From: JBCCCJ01 sp039029315
Lineage (GTDB): Bacteria; Bacteroidota; Bacteroidia; J057
DNA: 64,000 bases
NCBI GenBank assembly: GCA_039029315.1
Contig: JBCCGK010000059.1
Span: 7,238-71,237 of the forward strand
Direction of reading: 5' to 3'
Shown here: positions 7,990 to 17,367 of the stretch, piece by piece
How the letters are laid out: each line of letters opens with the position of its first letter
Position numbering within the stretch: position 1 is the stretch's first letter
Translations under genes and position numbers: made by a program
Notes under the pieces: model-generated
The model's database searches: none
What the model was told of the DNA's origin: nothing
The model's input: the letters and a program-made list of their open reading frames with translations, nothing else

Positions 7990-8928
7990 TCATCTCAAGC
8001 CATCGATATCATAGCGAGAGACGAACTCCCAGATCAACTGACTGGTACTGGCCCCTTCGTAGTTGATATCGAACCAGACATGCTTACCTCCGACGATCTT
8101 GTAATGTTCCACAGAAACATTGTTGTCTCCTTCGGCATAAACATGATGCTCGATGGTGGTTCCATTGTCATCGATGCTGGTAATGTCCGGCGTGGATGTG
8201 GTATTGTTGAAGCCTGCCCAATAGGCAAGGACCGCATCGATGGAGATTAAACCAGTCCCACCTTCATATGACACAGTTCCATCGGAAGTCCCATGGAGAT
8301 TGATCATTGCCAGGGGGTGGGATGGAGTACAATTATTCAGGGTTTCCTCCATCATGGTTCCGGAGACGGAGCCTATTGCAGCTATTTTATCGCTATGATA
8401 GCATGCCAGGGAGTACGAAAAAAAAGCCCCATTGGAGTATCCGCAGGCATATACTCTTTTTTCATCAATGGAATAATTGGAAGAAATGTTGTCAATCAAT
8501 GCTTCCACAAACCCAAAGTCATCCGCATCACTTTTGTTGTCATTGGATTCCAGACCAGAATTCCAGTGCGGAGAGCCATCCAGCAAGGTGCCTTGTGGGT
8601 AAACAAGAATAAAATTGTTTGCATCTGCCAAAGAGCGCATATCTGCAAAGCTTAGTTGTTGACTGGCAGTCATCCCGAATCCATGAAAATTCAGCATGAG
8701 GGGGACTTCTGAGTTTCCGTCATACACATCTGGGACATACAGGATATATTCTCTTGTTTCCCCATTATGAGAGAGGGTTTCAGTATCAGAGTTGGGGGAA
8801 TTCGGTGTCATATTTCCTCCTTTTGAGCAAGAATATACGATGAGCATTGCGATCATGGGCAGGAGCAGACAGTGATTCGGAGATAGGTGAGAGGAGGAGA
8901 ATTGGAACATGGAATGTATTTGTTTCAT
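7990..8928 (-). CDS. Secreted PHB-depolymerase/feruloyl-esterase-like lipoprotein
   Basis: A 312-residue alpha/beta-hydrolase. After a signal with a lipobox-like 'LIVYSC' (Cys34), the domain shows the oxyanion motif 'LNFHGFG', the nucleophile motif GYSNGA, an acid candidate in 'HGTSDGTV' and a histidine in 'GGKHVWFD'. This order fits LpqC/PHB-depolymerase and CE1 esterases acting on extracellular polymers or plant-cell-wall esters. The exact substrate is not determinable. The annotated start gives a long n-region; internal Met7 or Met25 are alternatives. It is separated by 53 nt from the upstream acyl-CoA synthetase on the same strand, which could use the released acids. Confidence 0.8.
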   Translation of the reverse strand: MKQIHSMFQFSSSHLSPNHCLLLPMIAMLIVYSCSKGGNMTPNSPNSDTETLSHNGETREYILYVPDVYDGNSEVPLMLNFHGFGMTASQQLSFADMRSLADANNFILVYPQGTLLDGSPHWNSGLESNDNKSDADDFGFVEALIDNISSNYSIDEKRVYACGYSNGAFFSYSLACYHSDKIAAIGSVSGTMMEETLNNCTPSHPLAMINLHGTSDGTVSYEGGTGLISIDAVLAYWAGFNNTTSTPDITSIDDNGTTIEHHVYAEGDNNVSVEHYKIVGGKHVWFDINYEGASTSQLIWEFVSRYDIDGLR

Positions 8929-8981
8929 CTAGTTCAATTTTTTGTTCGTTTCAGGATTTCTGGGGATTGTATCTACCATTT

Positions 8982-10679
8982 TTAATATTTGTCATGAAAA
9001 AATTCATTTTTCTGTGGTTTCTGCTTCATTCGAACCAAGGCTTCATTTGCTCTTAATTCCACTCTTCTGATCTTGCCACTGATGGTTTTGGGGAGCGCTT
9101 CAGGAAATTCGATAAGCCTTGGAATCTTGTATTTCGCCAATCGATTTTCACAAAAATCAAATATTTCTTTCGCGAGGGCTTCATTTGCTTCGACCCCTGA
9201 TGTTAGCATGATAAAGGCTTTGACTGCATACCCTCTGAGAGGGTGAGGACTTGCAACTACTGCCGATTCTACGATATGTTCATGCTCGATCAACACGCTC
9301 TCTACTTCAAACGGACCAATGCGATAGGCAGAGGCCTTGATGACATCATCATTTCTTCCGATGAACCAGATATACCCACCTTCATCCACATATGCCTTGT
9401 CTCCAGTATAGTAGAGATTGTGTTTGAAAGAATTGGACGTTCTTTCTTGATCGGCCAAATATTCCAGGAACAGGCCATTATTTTTCTCCTGATCCAGTTT
9501 CACGCAGATGATTCCCTCTTCCAAGGGGGGCACCTCATTTCCTTCTTCATCAAAAATACCGATGTCATACAGAAAGGTACTTTTGCCCATAGAGCCGGGT
9601 TTCAGTGCCTGCCCCATCATATTTGCCACCAGGGCTGTGGTTTCTGTTTGTCCATAGCCATCTCGAATGATCACACCTGTCCCTTTCTCCCACTTATCAA
9701 TGACGTCGGGATTTAGCGGTTCTCCCGCAGCGCAACAGGACCGCAGGCTCAAGTTGTAACGGCTCAAATCTTCTTGAATAAGCATGCGGATAACGGTTGG
9801 TGATCCGCAAAATGTGCTGACTTTCAGACGCTCCATCGTAGCAAGTTGATCTTGTGCGTCAAAGGAATCCACCTGATTGACGAGAATGGTGGCTCCAGCA
9901 TTCCAGGGAGCAAAAAAACTGCTCCAGGCAAATTTGGCCCAGCCGGGAGAGGAAATATTGTAATGGATGTCGCCTCTTTGGCAGCCCAACCAGGACAGGG
10001 TGGATAGATGACCTACTGGATAGGTGAAGTGAGAATGAACAACAATTTTGGGCAATCCGGTGGTCCCTGATGTGAAAAAATAGAGAAATGGATCATCAGA
10101 TTTTGTTGGACTAGGGGCACAGCTAATGGATTCGGACAGGATGTCATCAAAGGCCATCCAGCCCTCTTTTTCTCCACCGATGATGATTTTTAGGGAGATT
10201 TTTTTTCCAATGGTTTTTTCGGCTTCATCGATGCGATCTGCATAGTCGTTATGCGCAATGATGACTTCCGGGAGAAGGGATTCAAATCGATACAACAAAT
10301 CTTTTGCCACCAGATTGGTCGCTGTAGGCATGATGATAAATCCACCTTTTATTCCAGATAAGAAGGCCAACCAGTTTTCAGGAATCAGTGGTAACATGGT
10401 ATATATGACCTGCCCTTTGGCTATGCCCTGCCTCCTGAGAAAGTTGACCAGTTGATTAGATCTTGCATACACCTCATTGAAAGAAAACGATTGTTGCTTC
10501 TCATGATACTTCCAGATCAGAGCGATTTCCTCCCCATGGGACTGAACATGCAAGGGATAAAATATATCATCGACCCAATTAAAGTATTCAGGCTTTGGGG
10601 GATTCATGCCTGCCAGCTGTTCCAGTTTTCCTCTCTGTATGTTCGCGTTTACTTCTTGAAAAAAATCAATTAATTCCAT
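8982..10679 (-). CDS. AMP-forming acyl-CoA synthetase (MACS/ACS-like)
   Basis: A 565-residue member of the adenylate-forming superfamily. Motifs are the P-loop TSGTTGLPK (203-211), the A5 motif YGQTET (342-347), YTGD (424-427) and the hinge-region GRNDDVIK (441-448). The C-terminal 'PKTISGKIRR' contains the adenylation lysine. 'AYRIGPFEVE' and the overall length fit medium-chain acyl-CoA synthetases and acetyl-CoA synthetase-like enzymes. It activates a carboxylate to acyl-AMP, then acyl-CoA, in the cytoplasm. Chain length cannot be assigned. It lies upstream of the esterase on the same strand. Confidence 0.9.
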   Translation of the reverse strand: MELIDFFQEVNANIQRGKLEQLAGMNPPKPEYFNWVDDIFYPLHVQSHGEEIALIWKYHEKQQSFSFNEVYARSNQLVNFLRRQGIAKGQVIYTMLPLIPENWLAFLSGIKGGFIIMPTATNLVAKDLLYRFESLLPEVIIAHNDYADRIDEAEKTIGKKISLKIIIGGEKEGWMAFDDILSESISCAPSPTKSDDPFLYFFTSGTTGLPKIVVHSHFTYPVGHLSTLSWLGCQRGDIHYNISSPGWAKFAWSSFFAPWNAGATILVNQVDSFDAQDQLATMERLKVSTFCGSPTVIRMLIQEDLSRYNLSLRSCCAAGEPLNPDVIDKWEKGTGVIIRDGYGQTETTALVANMMGQALKPGSMGKSTFLYDIGIFDEEGNEVPPLEEGIICVKLDQEKNNGLFLEYLADQERTSNSFKHNLYYTGDKAYVDEGGYIWFIGRNDDVIKASAYRIGPFEVESVLIEHEHIVESAVVASPHPLRGYAVKAFIMLTSGVEANEALAKEIFDFCENRLAKYKIPRLIEFPEALPKTISGKIRRVELRANEALVRMKQKPQKNEFFHDKY

Positions 10680-10755
10680 GTTGCAGTTTCATTTGTTAAC
10701 CCGCTGATAGGAGGGGGACCTTGATAGAAGAGGAAGAAGTTTTGCTGAGAAATGG

Positions 10756-11157
10756 TCAGCCGCTTACTGTCACCTGTGCGCCCTGCATGAGTGTGTTGAC
10801 CGAGATACACCCTTTTTCGGCGATCTGTAGAAGTTTGGGGAACATCTCGGCTTCGCTACACACTTGATAGGACAATTGTAAGTCAAGCTCAGTAAACCTT
10901 TTCGGAGAATCATCACTGATAGTCGCCCCGATGGTTAGGACCAATCCTTCTATTGTGATGTCCCGGGCTTGAGCTGCGGCAAACAGATTGCTGCAAAAAC
11001 ATCCGCCAACACCTATTAACAAATACTGTCCACCCATTAATCCAGTACCGCCACCGCCTTTTTCCACAGGACGATCAATGAGGACAGAAAAAGTTTCGTG
11101 CTCAAGCTTCATGGAAGTAGCGGAGGATTGAGAGAGTTGAAGTGTGATGTTGGCCAT
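10756..11157 (-). CDS. OsmC/Ohr-family protein
   Basis: I choose the ATG at 11157 (133 residues), the usual OsmC length; the frame extends to 11256 but adds unrelated sequence. The fold is indicated by 'GGQYLLIGVGGCFCSNLFAA' and the later 'EKGCISVNTL', which place two cysteine regions as in peroxide-reducing OsmC/Ohr proteins. Helix 1 has CFC instead of a single Cys. Such enzymes reduce organic hydroperoxides in the cytoplasm. No OhrR regulator is adjacent. It lies 76 nt upstream of the acyl-CoA synthetase gene. Confidence 0.8.
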   Translation of the reverse strand: MANITLQLSQSSATSMKLEHETFSVLIDRPVEKGGGGTGLMGGQYLLIGVGGCFCSNLFAAAQARDITIEGLVLTIGATISDDSPKRFTELDLQLSYQVCSEAEMFPKLLQIAEKGCISVNTLMQGAQVTVSG

Positions 11158-11407
11158 ATGAGTGAGATGTATTGATCGAGATAAGGTAATTCCTTTAGGA
11201 GAGAATACCCAATTCAGGATTTGTTTTTTAAGATGTGAAACAGACTCCATACTCATTTTTTTGGAATTCTACTCGAAATTCAAATCAATGGAGCCCGTTT
11301 GAGCGAATGTTAGTACTTCCTCTTATTTCCTGTTATCTTGAGGGCTTAGTTTCTCCCAAATTGAGTGGGCTAACAAGAAATTTCCTGCACAAATATACCG
11401 CCTGAAG

Positions 11408-12481
11408 ATGAACAATAAGTGGATAAAATCGCCTCTTTTCCATATTGCCTGGATTCTACTTCTGGGGGGAATCTACGTGTTTTATAAAGTAAATGCCCGC
11501 TTAAATCCGGGCCCATCTATTACAGATTCTCCAACAACTATCATAGGCATTAACCATGTCGGGATTTCTGTCAAGGATTTGGACAAGATGGTGGCGTTTT
11601 ATCAACAAGCAACCAATTATCCTCTTCTGGAAAGGACACATATTGCTTCCGATGAAGCTGCGGATCGCCTGTTTGGGCAGGCAGGGATTCAATATGAAAA
11701 AGCCATCCTGAAAGGGCCCAATATGTTGTTGGAATTAACCGAATTTTCCAATCAAACGGATACCCTCATTCGCAACATGCCGCCACAAGGTCCAGGGATG
11801 ACCCACACCTGCTACCAATCTGCAGATGCCAACTCAGGCTATGATATGTTCAAACAAGCGGGCGTGAGCATGTTGAGCCGTGGAGATGAACCTGTGGACT
11901 TGGGAGGCTATGGAGTAACCTACGCCTATGCCTATGATCCCGAAGGGAATATGGTCGAATTAGAGCAGATGTCTGAAACGCTCATCAAACTGAAAATAGG
12001 GACAGAATGGGCAAAACAACACCCTGTCTGGATGACCCAGGTAGCCCTGATCAGTCCTGACCTTCCTCAATTGACAGCTTATTATCAAACCCTATTGGCC
12101 ATAGAACCCTTCAGAGTTGGGAGTTTTAAGGATAATCCCAAATTTGATGAGATAGGAAATCTAGACAATCTTGCTTTCGATGCGGCCTGGTTTGGGATGG
12201 ATACGCAAGGAAAGAAAATAGAATTGATGCAATATGTCAATCCTCCAACGCCCCGTCCCACCAAGAGGAAGGCGACCGATTTGGGCTATACATTTTCTTT
12301 GGAAGTATTGGATATTCAAGAGGAGTACAATCGCTTAAAAAAACTGGGAGTGGATTTCCTCAGTGAACCCCAGAAGTTGGAAGAATTTTGGACCGTATTG
12401 GCTCATGATGTAGATGGGAATCTCTTTTCCTTGCGACAAGCCATCGAGAAAGAATCAAGGTATTCACTCCGGAACTTCTAG
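11408..12481 (+). CDS. Membrane-anchored VOC (glyoxalase-like) protein with two VOC modules
   Basis: A 357-residue protein with one N-terminal membrane segment (about 10-27), then two VOC modules. The first is from residue ~45 ('GINHVGISVKDLDKMVAFYQ') and ends with 'DPEGNMVELEQM'. The second is from ~205 ('MTQVALISPDLPQLTAYYQT') and ends with 'DVDGNLFSLRQ'. Each module has the expected metal-ligand pattern His...Glu or close to it; the second lacks the first His. Possible roles are dioxygenase, isomerase or lactoylglutathione-lyase-like. It ends 4 nt before the PQQ-propeller dehydrogenase, so the two are almost certainly co-transcribed and probably share a periplasmic substrate. Confidence 0.8.
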   Translation: MNNKWIKSPLFHIAWILLLGGIYVFYKVNARLNPGPSITDSPTTIIGINHVGISVKDLDKMVAFYQQATNYPLLERTHIASDEAADRLFGQAGIQYEKAILKGPNMLLELTEFSNQTDTLIRNMPPQGPGMTHTCYQSADANSGYDMFKQAGVSMLSRGDEPVDLGGYGVTYAYAYDPEGNMVELEQMSETLIKLKIGTEWAKQHPVWMTQVALISPDLPQLTAYYQTLLAIEPFRVGSFKDNPKFDEIGNLDNLAFDAAWFGMDTQGKKIELMQYVNPPTPRPTKRKATDLGYTFSLEVLDIQEEYNRLKKLGVDFLSEPQKLEEFWTVLAHDVDGNLFSLRQAIEKESRYSLRNF

Positions 12482-12485
12482 ATAT

Positions 12486-14354
12486 ATGTGGAAAAAAATA
12501 GGAATTACGATCGGTTTGCTGTTCTTGACAGTCTTCCTCTGGAATCGATGGAGAACCGAGAACGTTCCCCAAGAGACCATTACCGCCGGGGTGGATACCC
12601 AAACACTCTACGCCAGCAGATGCGGGATTTGTCATGATGGTGCGAGTCTCGAAGCCCCAGGAATTGCAGCCTTAAAACTCTTGCCAGAAGAGACGATTCT
12701 TTCCGCTTTGAAAACGGGCGTGATGAAAAACCAGGCAGCCATGTTGTCAGATAAGCAACATCGTGAACTAGCTGCATATATTTCCACAGTAAGCGGAACA
12801 GATGGAGCCTCTTCAGTCCACAAGGGTCTGTGCGCCGAAGCGGATATCGGAGACGATCCAATTGCACATCCCCAGATCGACAATTGGGGAATTGGTGTCA
12901 ACAATCAGCGCTATTACGATCAGGCAGATCTGGGATTGAACGCCGCCAATGTCGGGCAATTGGAGTTGAGCTGGGTATTTGCTTTTCCCAACTCATCCAG
13001 GGCACGTGTGCAACCCACGATCGCAGGCAATACCTTATTCACCGCGAGCCAGACAGGAACCATCTATGCCCTGGATCGAACCACCGGATGTACCCGCTGG
13101 ACGTTTCAGGCAGATGAAGAGATCAGAAGTGCCCTGGTCATTGGGCGAGACTCAAACGGGAGAGCAAGCCGACTGTATTTTGGTGATTTTCATGCCACTG
13201 TCTACGCCCTGGACCTTGACAGAAAGCAATTGGTATGGAAGAAAAAGATAGATGATCATCCAGCAGCTACCATCACTGGTTCCCTCAGTTTGTTTGAAGA
13301 TCGACTCTACATTCCTGTCTCCTCTTTGGAAATTGCCTCTGCTATGGATGAGACCTATAGCTGTTGCAGCTTTCGAGGGTCTATGGTGGCCTTGAATAAG
13401 GAAGATGGCTCAATGGTGTGGAAAACCCATACCATCAGCGAAAAACCAAGTCAGCATGGAAGCAATAGCGAAGATGTCCCAATTCTGGCACCATCAGGGG
13501 CGCCTATTTGGACAGCAGTGACCATCGATGCCAACAGAAGGTGCCTATACGTTGGGACTGGCGAAAATTATACCCGACCAGCCACGACTACAAGTGATGC
13601 TATCCTGGCCTTTTCTCTAGATGAAGGAAAGATATTGTGGGTACAACAAACCATTGCCAAAGATGCCTGGAACGGGGCCTGTGTCACCCTGACCTCTCGC
13701 GCCAATTGCCCGGAAGATAATGGGCCGGATGCAGATTTTGGGGCACCCCCTATCTTGGTTCAGAGAGAAGAAGGAGATCTCATCCTGGCTGGTCAGAAAT
13801 CAGGTCATGTATATGCGCTGGACCCTGATCGAGAAGGAAAAATTGTTTGGACACAACTGGTAGGAAGGGGAGGAATGATGGGAGGCATTCACTGGGGAAT
13901 GGCTACGGATGGGAGAACCTTGTTTGTGGGGATCAATGACCGTGGCATGTACAGCCTGAATGAAGACAAACCTAAATCTCCAGGTATGCACGCAGTGAAC
14001 ATTGCGAATGGGGAACTGCTTTGGTCAACCATTGAAGAAGACCGATGCCCTGCCTTGACTGTAAGGGGATGTGGGCCGGGCATTTCCGCAGCGATTACAC
14101 TTACGCCGGAAGTCGTTTTTGGAGGAACCCTTGATGGCTATATGAAAGCCTATGCAACTGATGATGGGCGCGAATTGTGGGCGTATGATACGAAAAGGGA
14201 GTACGAAGCCGTAAACGAGGTGAAAGCTTTTGGAGGCGCAATAGATTCTGACGGGCCGATTGTCGTTGGTAATCAGCTGTTTATTACTTCTGGTTATGCC
14301 AAGTTTGGAGAAAAAGAAGGGAATGTCCTGCTGGCATTTGATGTGAAAAAATAG
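12486..14354 (+). CDS. Cytochrome c-PQQ propeller dehydrogenase (polyvinyl-alcohol-dehydrogenase-like)
   Basis: A 622-residue protein from the ATG at 12486 (the frame opens at 12414 inside the VOC gene). It has a signal anchor at 5-19 and a small c-type cytochrome domain with the haem motif CGICH (46-50). A beta-propeller follows from ~125 with 'NWGIGVNNQRYYDQADLGL', 'SWVFAFPNSSRARVQPT' and repeated 'YALD...W' blades. The haem-then-propeller order matches PVA dehydrogenase (EC 1.1.2.6) and related PQQ alcohol dehydrogenases. Electrons would pass from PQQ to the haem in the periplasm. The substrate is inferred only as an alcohol. No PQQ synthesis genes are in the window. Confidence 0.8.
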   Translation: MWKKIGITIGLLFLTVFLWNRWRTENVPQETITAGVDTQTLYASRCGICHDGASLEAPGIAALKLLPEETILSALKTGVMKNQAAMLSDKQHRELAAYISTVSGTDGASSVHKGLCAEADIGDDPIAHPQIDNWGIGVNNQRYYDQADLGLNAANVGQLELSWVFAFPNSSRARVQPTIAGNTLFTASQTGTIYALDRTTGCTRWTFQADEEIRSALVIGRDSNGRASRLYFGDFHATVYALDLDRKQLVWKKKIDDHPAATITGSLSLFEDRLYIPVSSLEIASAMDETYSCCSFRGSMVALNKEDGSMVWKTHTISEKPSQHGSNSEDVPILAPSGAPIWTAVTIDANRRCLYVGTGENYTRPATTTSDAILAFSLDEGKILWVQQTIAKDAWNGACVTLTSRANCPEDNGPDADFGAPPILVQREEGDLILAGQKSGHVYALDPDREGKIVWTQLVGRGGMMGGIHWGMATDGRTLFVGINDRGMYSLNEDKPKSPGMHAVNIANGELLWSTIEEDRCPALTVRGCGPGISAAITLTPEVVFGGTLDGYMKAYATDDGRELWAYDTKREYEAVNEVKAFGGAIDSDGPIVVGNQLFITSGYAKFGEKEGNVLLAFDVKK

Positions 14355-14548
14355 CAGCCTGTACAGCCAACAAAATCAGGGAAGTCGAACCATGGATCTA
14401 TTCAAACCATATGAATTGGAGAAAAATGAACATCGGTCTCCTGATCTTTCTGGGAGACTGATTGATGCAACTAATACTGGAGCGTTGTACAGGCGATTCT
14501 GTAGCATATGAAGGAGTCGCTATAACTGTTGAGAAAGAGAGTATCTGA

Positions 14549-14830
14549 TCACACATGAAGCGTCCCCAGCCAATAGGCTTTGCCATCCATGGTTCTATTG
14601 ATCAAGCCACTACCGAACATGAGCCGCCTTAAGGTAGCTGGATCTTTAAAACTATGATGCTGATTCAGGATGTCATTGACTTCACGCTCGGTATAGGTGA
14701 TGCCCTCTTCGAATTTTTCTGCCAAAAATTGGAGCATCAACGCTTGTTTTTTCTTTTGTTTTTTTCCAGGCAATCGATCAAACTTACCCGCGGAATCGAT
14801 GTATCCACTAAGAGATGAATATTCTTTCAT
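14549..14830 (-). CDS. DUF2087-domain protein
   Basis: A 93-residue protein using the ATG at 14830; a longer frame from 14887 is possible. It matches DUF2087: 'GKFDRLPGKKQKKKQALMLQ', 'TYTEREVNDILNQHH', 'DPATLRRLMFGSGLINR' and 'GKAYWLG'. The family resembles a winged-helix nucleic-acid-binding fold and is often found in small transcription regulators. The function is unproven. It is 107 nt upstream of the 5'-nucleotidase-like gene start on the other side of a gap and is likely transcribed alone. Confidence 0.8.
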   Translation of the reverse strand: MKEYSSLSGYIDSAGKFDRLPGKKQKKKQALMLQFLAEKFEEGITYTEREVNDILNQHHSFKDPATLRRLMFGSGLINRTMDGKAYWLGTLHV

Positions 14831-14914
14831 GATGTTTCTTATTGTCGATAGATACTTAAATGTACGCTTTTCGAAGAGTTTCAACAAGTATAAGAGAAAC
14901 TGATTCTGGCCGAA

Positions 14915-16441
14915 TTATTCATACTTTTTCTTCAAATAATCCGCAAATAATAAACGGAGGTCTCGCTTAGGGTCCTGCTCTCCAGCTTGCTCCACTTTGC
15001 TTATGGCAGGATTGTCTTCGGTCAGAAAGCCCAGATCATTTTCACGGCCGGACATCAGGAAGGCCGTTGTGGCCACGCGATAGTGCTGATTGGCTTGCAA
15101 GGGCTGGCCCATGATCTGCCAATTGCTTGTTTCTCCCTTGATTCCCGCTAGTTGTAGATACCCTCCTGTCCCCTTATTGCCTTCACCAGCATCCAGGACT
15201 TTTGCCAAAAGACTGCCTTTCATCTCCACAATCACTTCCTCTCCACCAAAGGGCATTGCTCTGATCAAATCAAAAAAAGTGATGGTTCCTTGCAAATAAT
15301 CATCCAGACGAACACTGCCACTGTTGATGATGGCACAATCTACCTCCTTGCCAGCTTGCATCATGGCAGCTGCCAATTCCTGCCCCAGATTGGTCTGATG
15401 ATATCGGATATGACTTTCCAGCCCATCCAGCGCTTCAGGCAGGCTAGCGACGGTTTGTTTCACCGGTAGGCCCTGCGCTTCAAATGATGCGTATGCCTTG
15501 CTTTCCCATGCTTTGACTTTCTCATCGATCTCCAGGTCCAATGCGACTGTCTTGTCTAGTGCACGTAATTCCGAATTGACAATCAGCTCGCGTGTTCTGA
15601 GGTCGATGGTCAGGGTATGGATGTAAGCGGTCTTGGCGTTGGCATCGGCCTTGGCTATGGGTACCCCACCGATGATTTCTCTCATATTGGTATGGTCATG
15701 TCCTCCCATGATCAGGCGGAGTTCTGGTAGTTTTTGAGCCAGTTCCCTATCCTGCTCCATTTCCAGATGGGTCAAGGCAATGACAAAATCGCTTTGTTGT
15801 GCCAGTGTCTTAAAATCCTTAGCTGCGCTTTCAAATACATCTTCATAATGCACAAAATCTGGCTTGTTGACATCCAGACATACCCCGAGGACGCCTATTT
15901 TTATGGGATCACTCCCGGAGACAGGAACTTCCCAGATGGTGTATCTAGGCAATTTTTCCTCTCTGTTCCCCCTCTGCTTGACAAATGATTGAGTTTGTCC
16001 ATCTACAAGATGATAGACATTGCCAGCAATCCAGCCAAATTCAGATTCGTTGATTCGCTTTTGCAAATCTTCATAGGGAAGGTCAAATTCATGATTGCCG
16101 AAGACGACCCAATCGACGCCAACCTGATTCATCATATCGACCATTTGCTTGCCGCGAATCCGCTCGCCGTCGAGTTTGGCCAAGCCCATCACTGACGGAT
16201 TGAGAAAATCCCCTGCCAGGACTGAAAAGGAATGGGGGTGTTTGGCTCGAATCTCTTTGGACAAAGTCGCAAGACGGGCCATGCCGCCAATATTGCCTCC
16301 TCCAAGCGCGCCAATCTCATAGACATCATTTGTGTGGAGAATAGCGATGGAGAGAGAATTCGGAGATTGTTTCCCCATTTTTGTTGTCTTACATCCCGCA
16401 AGTAGAAGGAGTAAGAGGAGAAGGAATGATGTAATGCGCAT
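14915..16441 (-). CDS. UshA/5'-nucleotidase-family metallophosphatase lipoprotein
   Basis: A 508-residue protein from the ATG at 16441, where the signal peptide MRITSFLLLLLLLLAGC begins; the frame extends to a TTG at 16474. The lipobox is LAGC. The calcineurin-like catalytic domain has 'ILHTNDVYE', 'VLAGDFLNPS', 'VFGNHEFDLP' and 'MGGHDHTN', the dimetal ligands of the family. The C-terminal nucleotide-binding domain contains 'NSGSVRLDDYLQGTITFFDL'. Expected action is hydrolysis of nucleotides or UDP-sugars outside the inner membrane. It follows the SirB1-like gene by 29 nt on the same strand and is probably co-transcribed with it. Confidence 0.9.
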   Translation of the reverse strand: MRITSFLLLLLLLLAGCKTTKMGKQSPNSLSIAILHTNDVYEIGALGGGNIGGMARLATLSKEIRAKHPHSFSVLAGDFLNPSVMGLAKLDGERIRGKQMVDMMNQVGVDWVVFGNHEFDLPYEDLQKRINESEFGWIAGNVYHLVDGQTQSFVKQRGNREEKLPRYTIWEVPVSGSDPIKIGVLGVCLDVNKPDFVHYEDVFESAAKDFKTLAQQSDFVIALTHLEMEQDRELAQKLPELRLIMGGHDHTNMREIIGGVPIAKADANAKTAYIHTLTIDLRTRELIVNSELRALDKTVALDLEIDEKVKAWESKAYASFEAQGLPVKQTVASLPEALDGLESHIRYHQTNLGQELAAAMMQAGKEVDCAIINSGSVRLDDYLQGTITFFDLIRAMPFGGEEVIVEMKGSLLAKVLDAGEGNKGTGGYLQLAGIKGETSNWQIMGQPLQANQHYRVATTAFLMSGRENDLGFLTEDNPAISKVEQAGEQDPKRDLRLLFADYLKKKYE

Positions 16442-16470
16442 GAGTGGATGAGTTGGGATCAGAAAGGTAC

Positions 16471-17307
16471 TCAATCCTCCTCAATTTTTTCCAATAAGAG
16501 TCGTAATGATTTGACTTTGTCTTCGCTTCCGCCTTGTTGATGAAGACGGATAAGACTACGGATCAATGCTCGAATAATCGGGAGCTTTCCTGAGGGCTTG
16601 TAATACTTGGGGTCATCCTGAATCTTTCGCTGCTTAAGGGAGCGTTCCAGGTCTGTTCGCAAAAAGAAGGTGCCTTTGTGATAGGGATCTATGAAAAATT
16701 CATTTTCCCCTGCCTGATGGGTAAGAATAAAGTAGTTGGGCAGCAGGATCCCTTGTACGGGAAGTTCCAACTCCTCACAGATGATCAGATAGAGCAGGCC
16801 CAATCCCAGAGGAGAGCCTCGTTTTGTGTCTATGACGCGATTGAGGAGGAAGGAATCTACTTTCAGTTTTTTTGCACTCGTTCCTCTATAGACTTCATTG
16901 TTGAACAGAAGTCGATTAACTGTCCTGAGTTTTTCAGGAAGATTCATATGGGATCGCAATTCCAGCCAAATGCGATTGACCAGCCGACTGATCTCGTTCT
17001 TGAATTGGACAAAATCCAGCTCTGGAAAGTGAAACTGCGTAACCAAAAACCATCCACGAAGCAGGGATCTGCCTCCTTGTTGGCACCATTCCACAAGCAA
17101 ATCTGAAATGTCTTGTGTTTGGATGATGTGAATGATGTCTGCAATTCGGCCTTGAACAAATTCATCTTCAGTTTGTTCCCACTCCATTTCTAGTTTGGGA
17201 ATTCCTTCTTGTCCGAGAGAAAGAAGTTTTTCTTTTACATGGGCTTCTACACCAGGATCTTCATCATCCAATAGCCGAATCAGGGCCTTAAATTCTGTCT
17301 CTTTCAT
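16471..17307 (-). CDS. SirB1-like transglutaminase-fold protein
   Basis: A 278-residue protein. The N-terminal ~70 residues are helical and HEAT-like ('ALIRLLDDEDPGVEAHVKEK'). The core has 'NEVYRGTSAKKLKVDSFLLN', 'RGSPLGLGLLYLIICEELEL', 'YFILTHQ' and 'FIDPYHKGTFF', the pattern of the SirB1/transglutaminase-core-2 family. The usual catalytic Cys of papain-like enzymes is absent at the expected 'GxxxxL' helix, as in many SirB1 proteins, so it may be a non-enzymatic scaffold. It is located between the carboxylase and nucleotidase genes, all on the minus strand. Confidence 0.75.
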   Translation of the reverse strand: MKETEFKALIRLLDDEDPGVEAHVKEKLLSLGQEGIPKLEMEWEQTEDEFVQGRIADIIHIIQTQDISDLLVEWCQQGGRSLLRGWFLVTQFHFPELDFVQFKNEISRLVNRIWLELRSHMNLPEKLRTVNRLLFNNEVYRGTSAKKLKVDSFLLNRVIDTKRGSPLGLGLLYLIICEELELPVQGILLPNYFILTHQAGENEFFIDPYHKGTFFLRTDLERSLKQRKIQDDPKYYKPSGKLPIIRALIRSLIRLHQQGGSEDKVKSLRLLLEKIEED

Positions 17308-17367
17308 ACAAATCAGCTCAAAGTTGCCTTCTTATTTAACTGGAAATTCGCGTGTAAGGTTTTCCTC

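Noticed and set aside
14358..14493. GCCTGTAC / GTACAGGC inverted pair with ~120 nt between
   Set aside because: The arms are short and far apart; probably chance.
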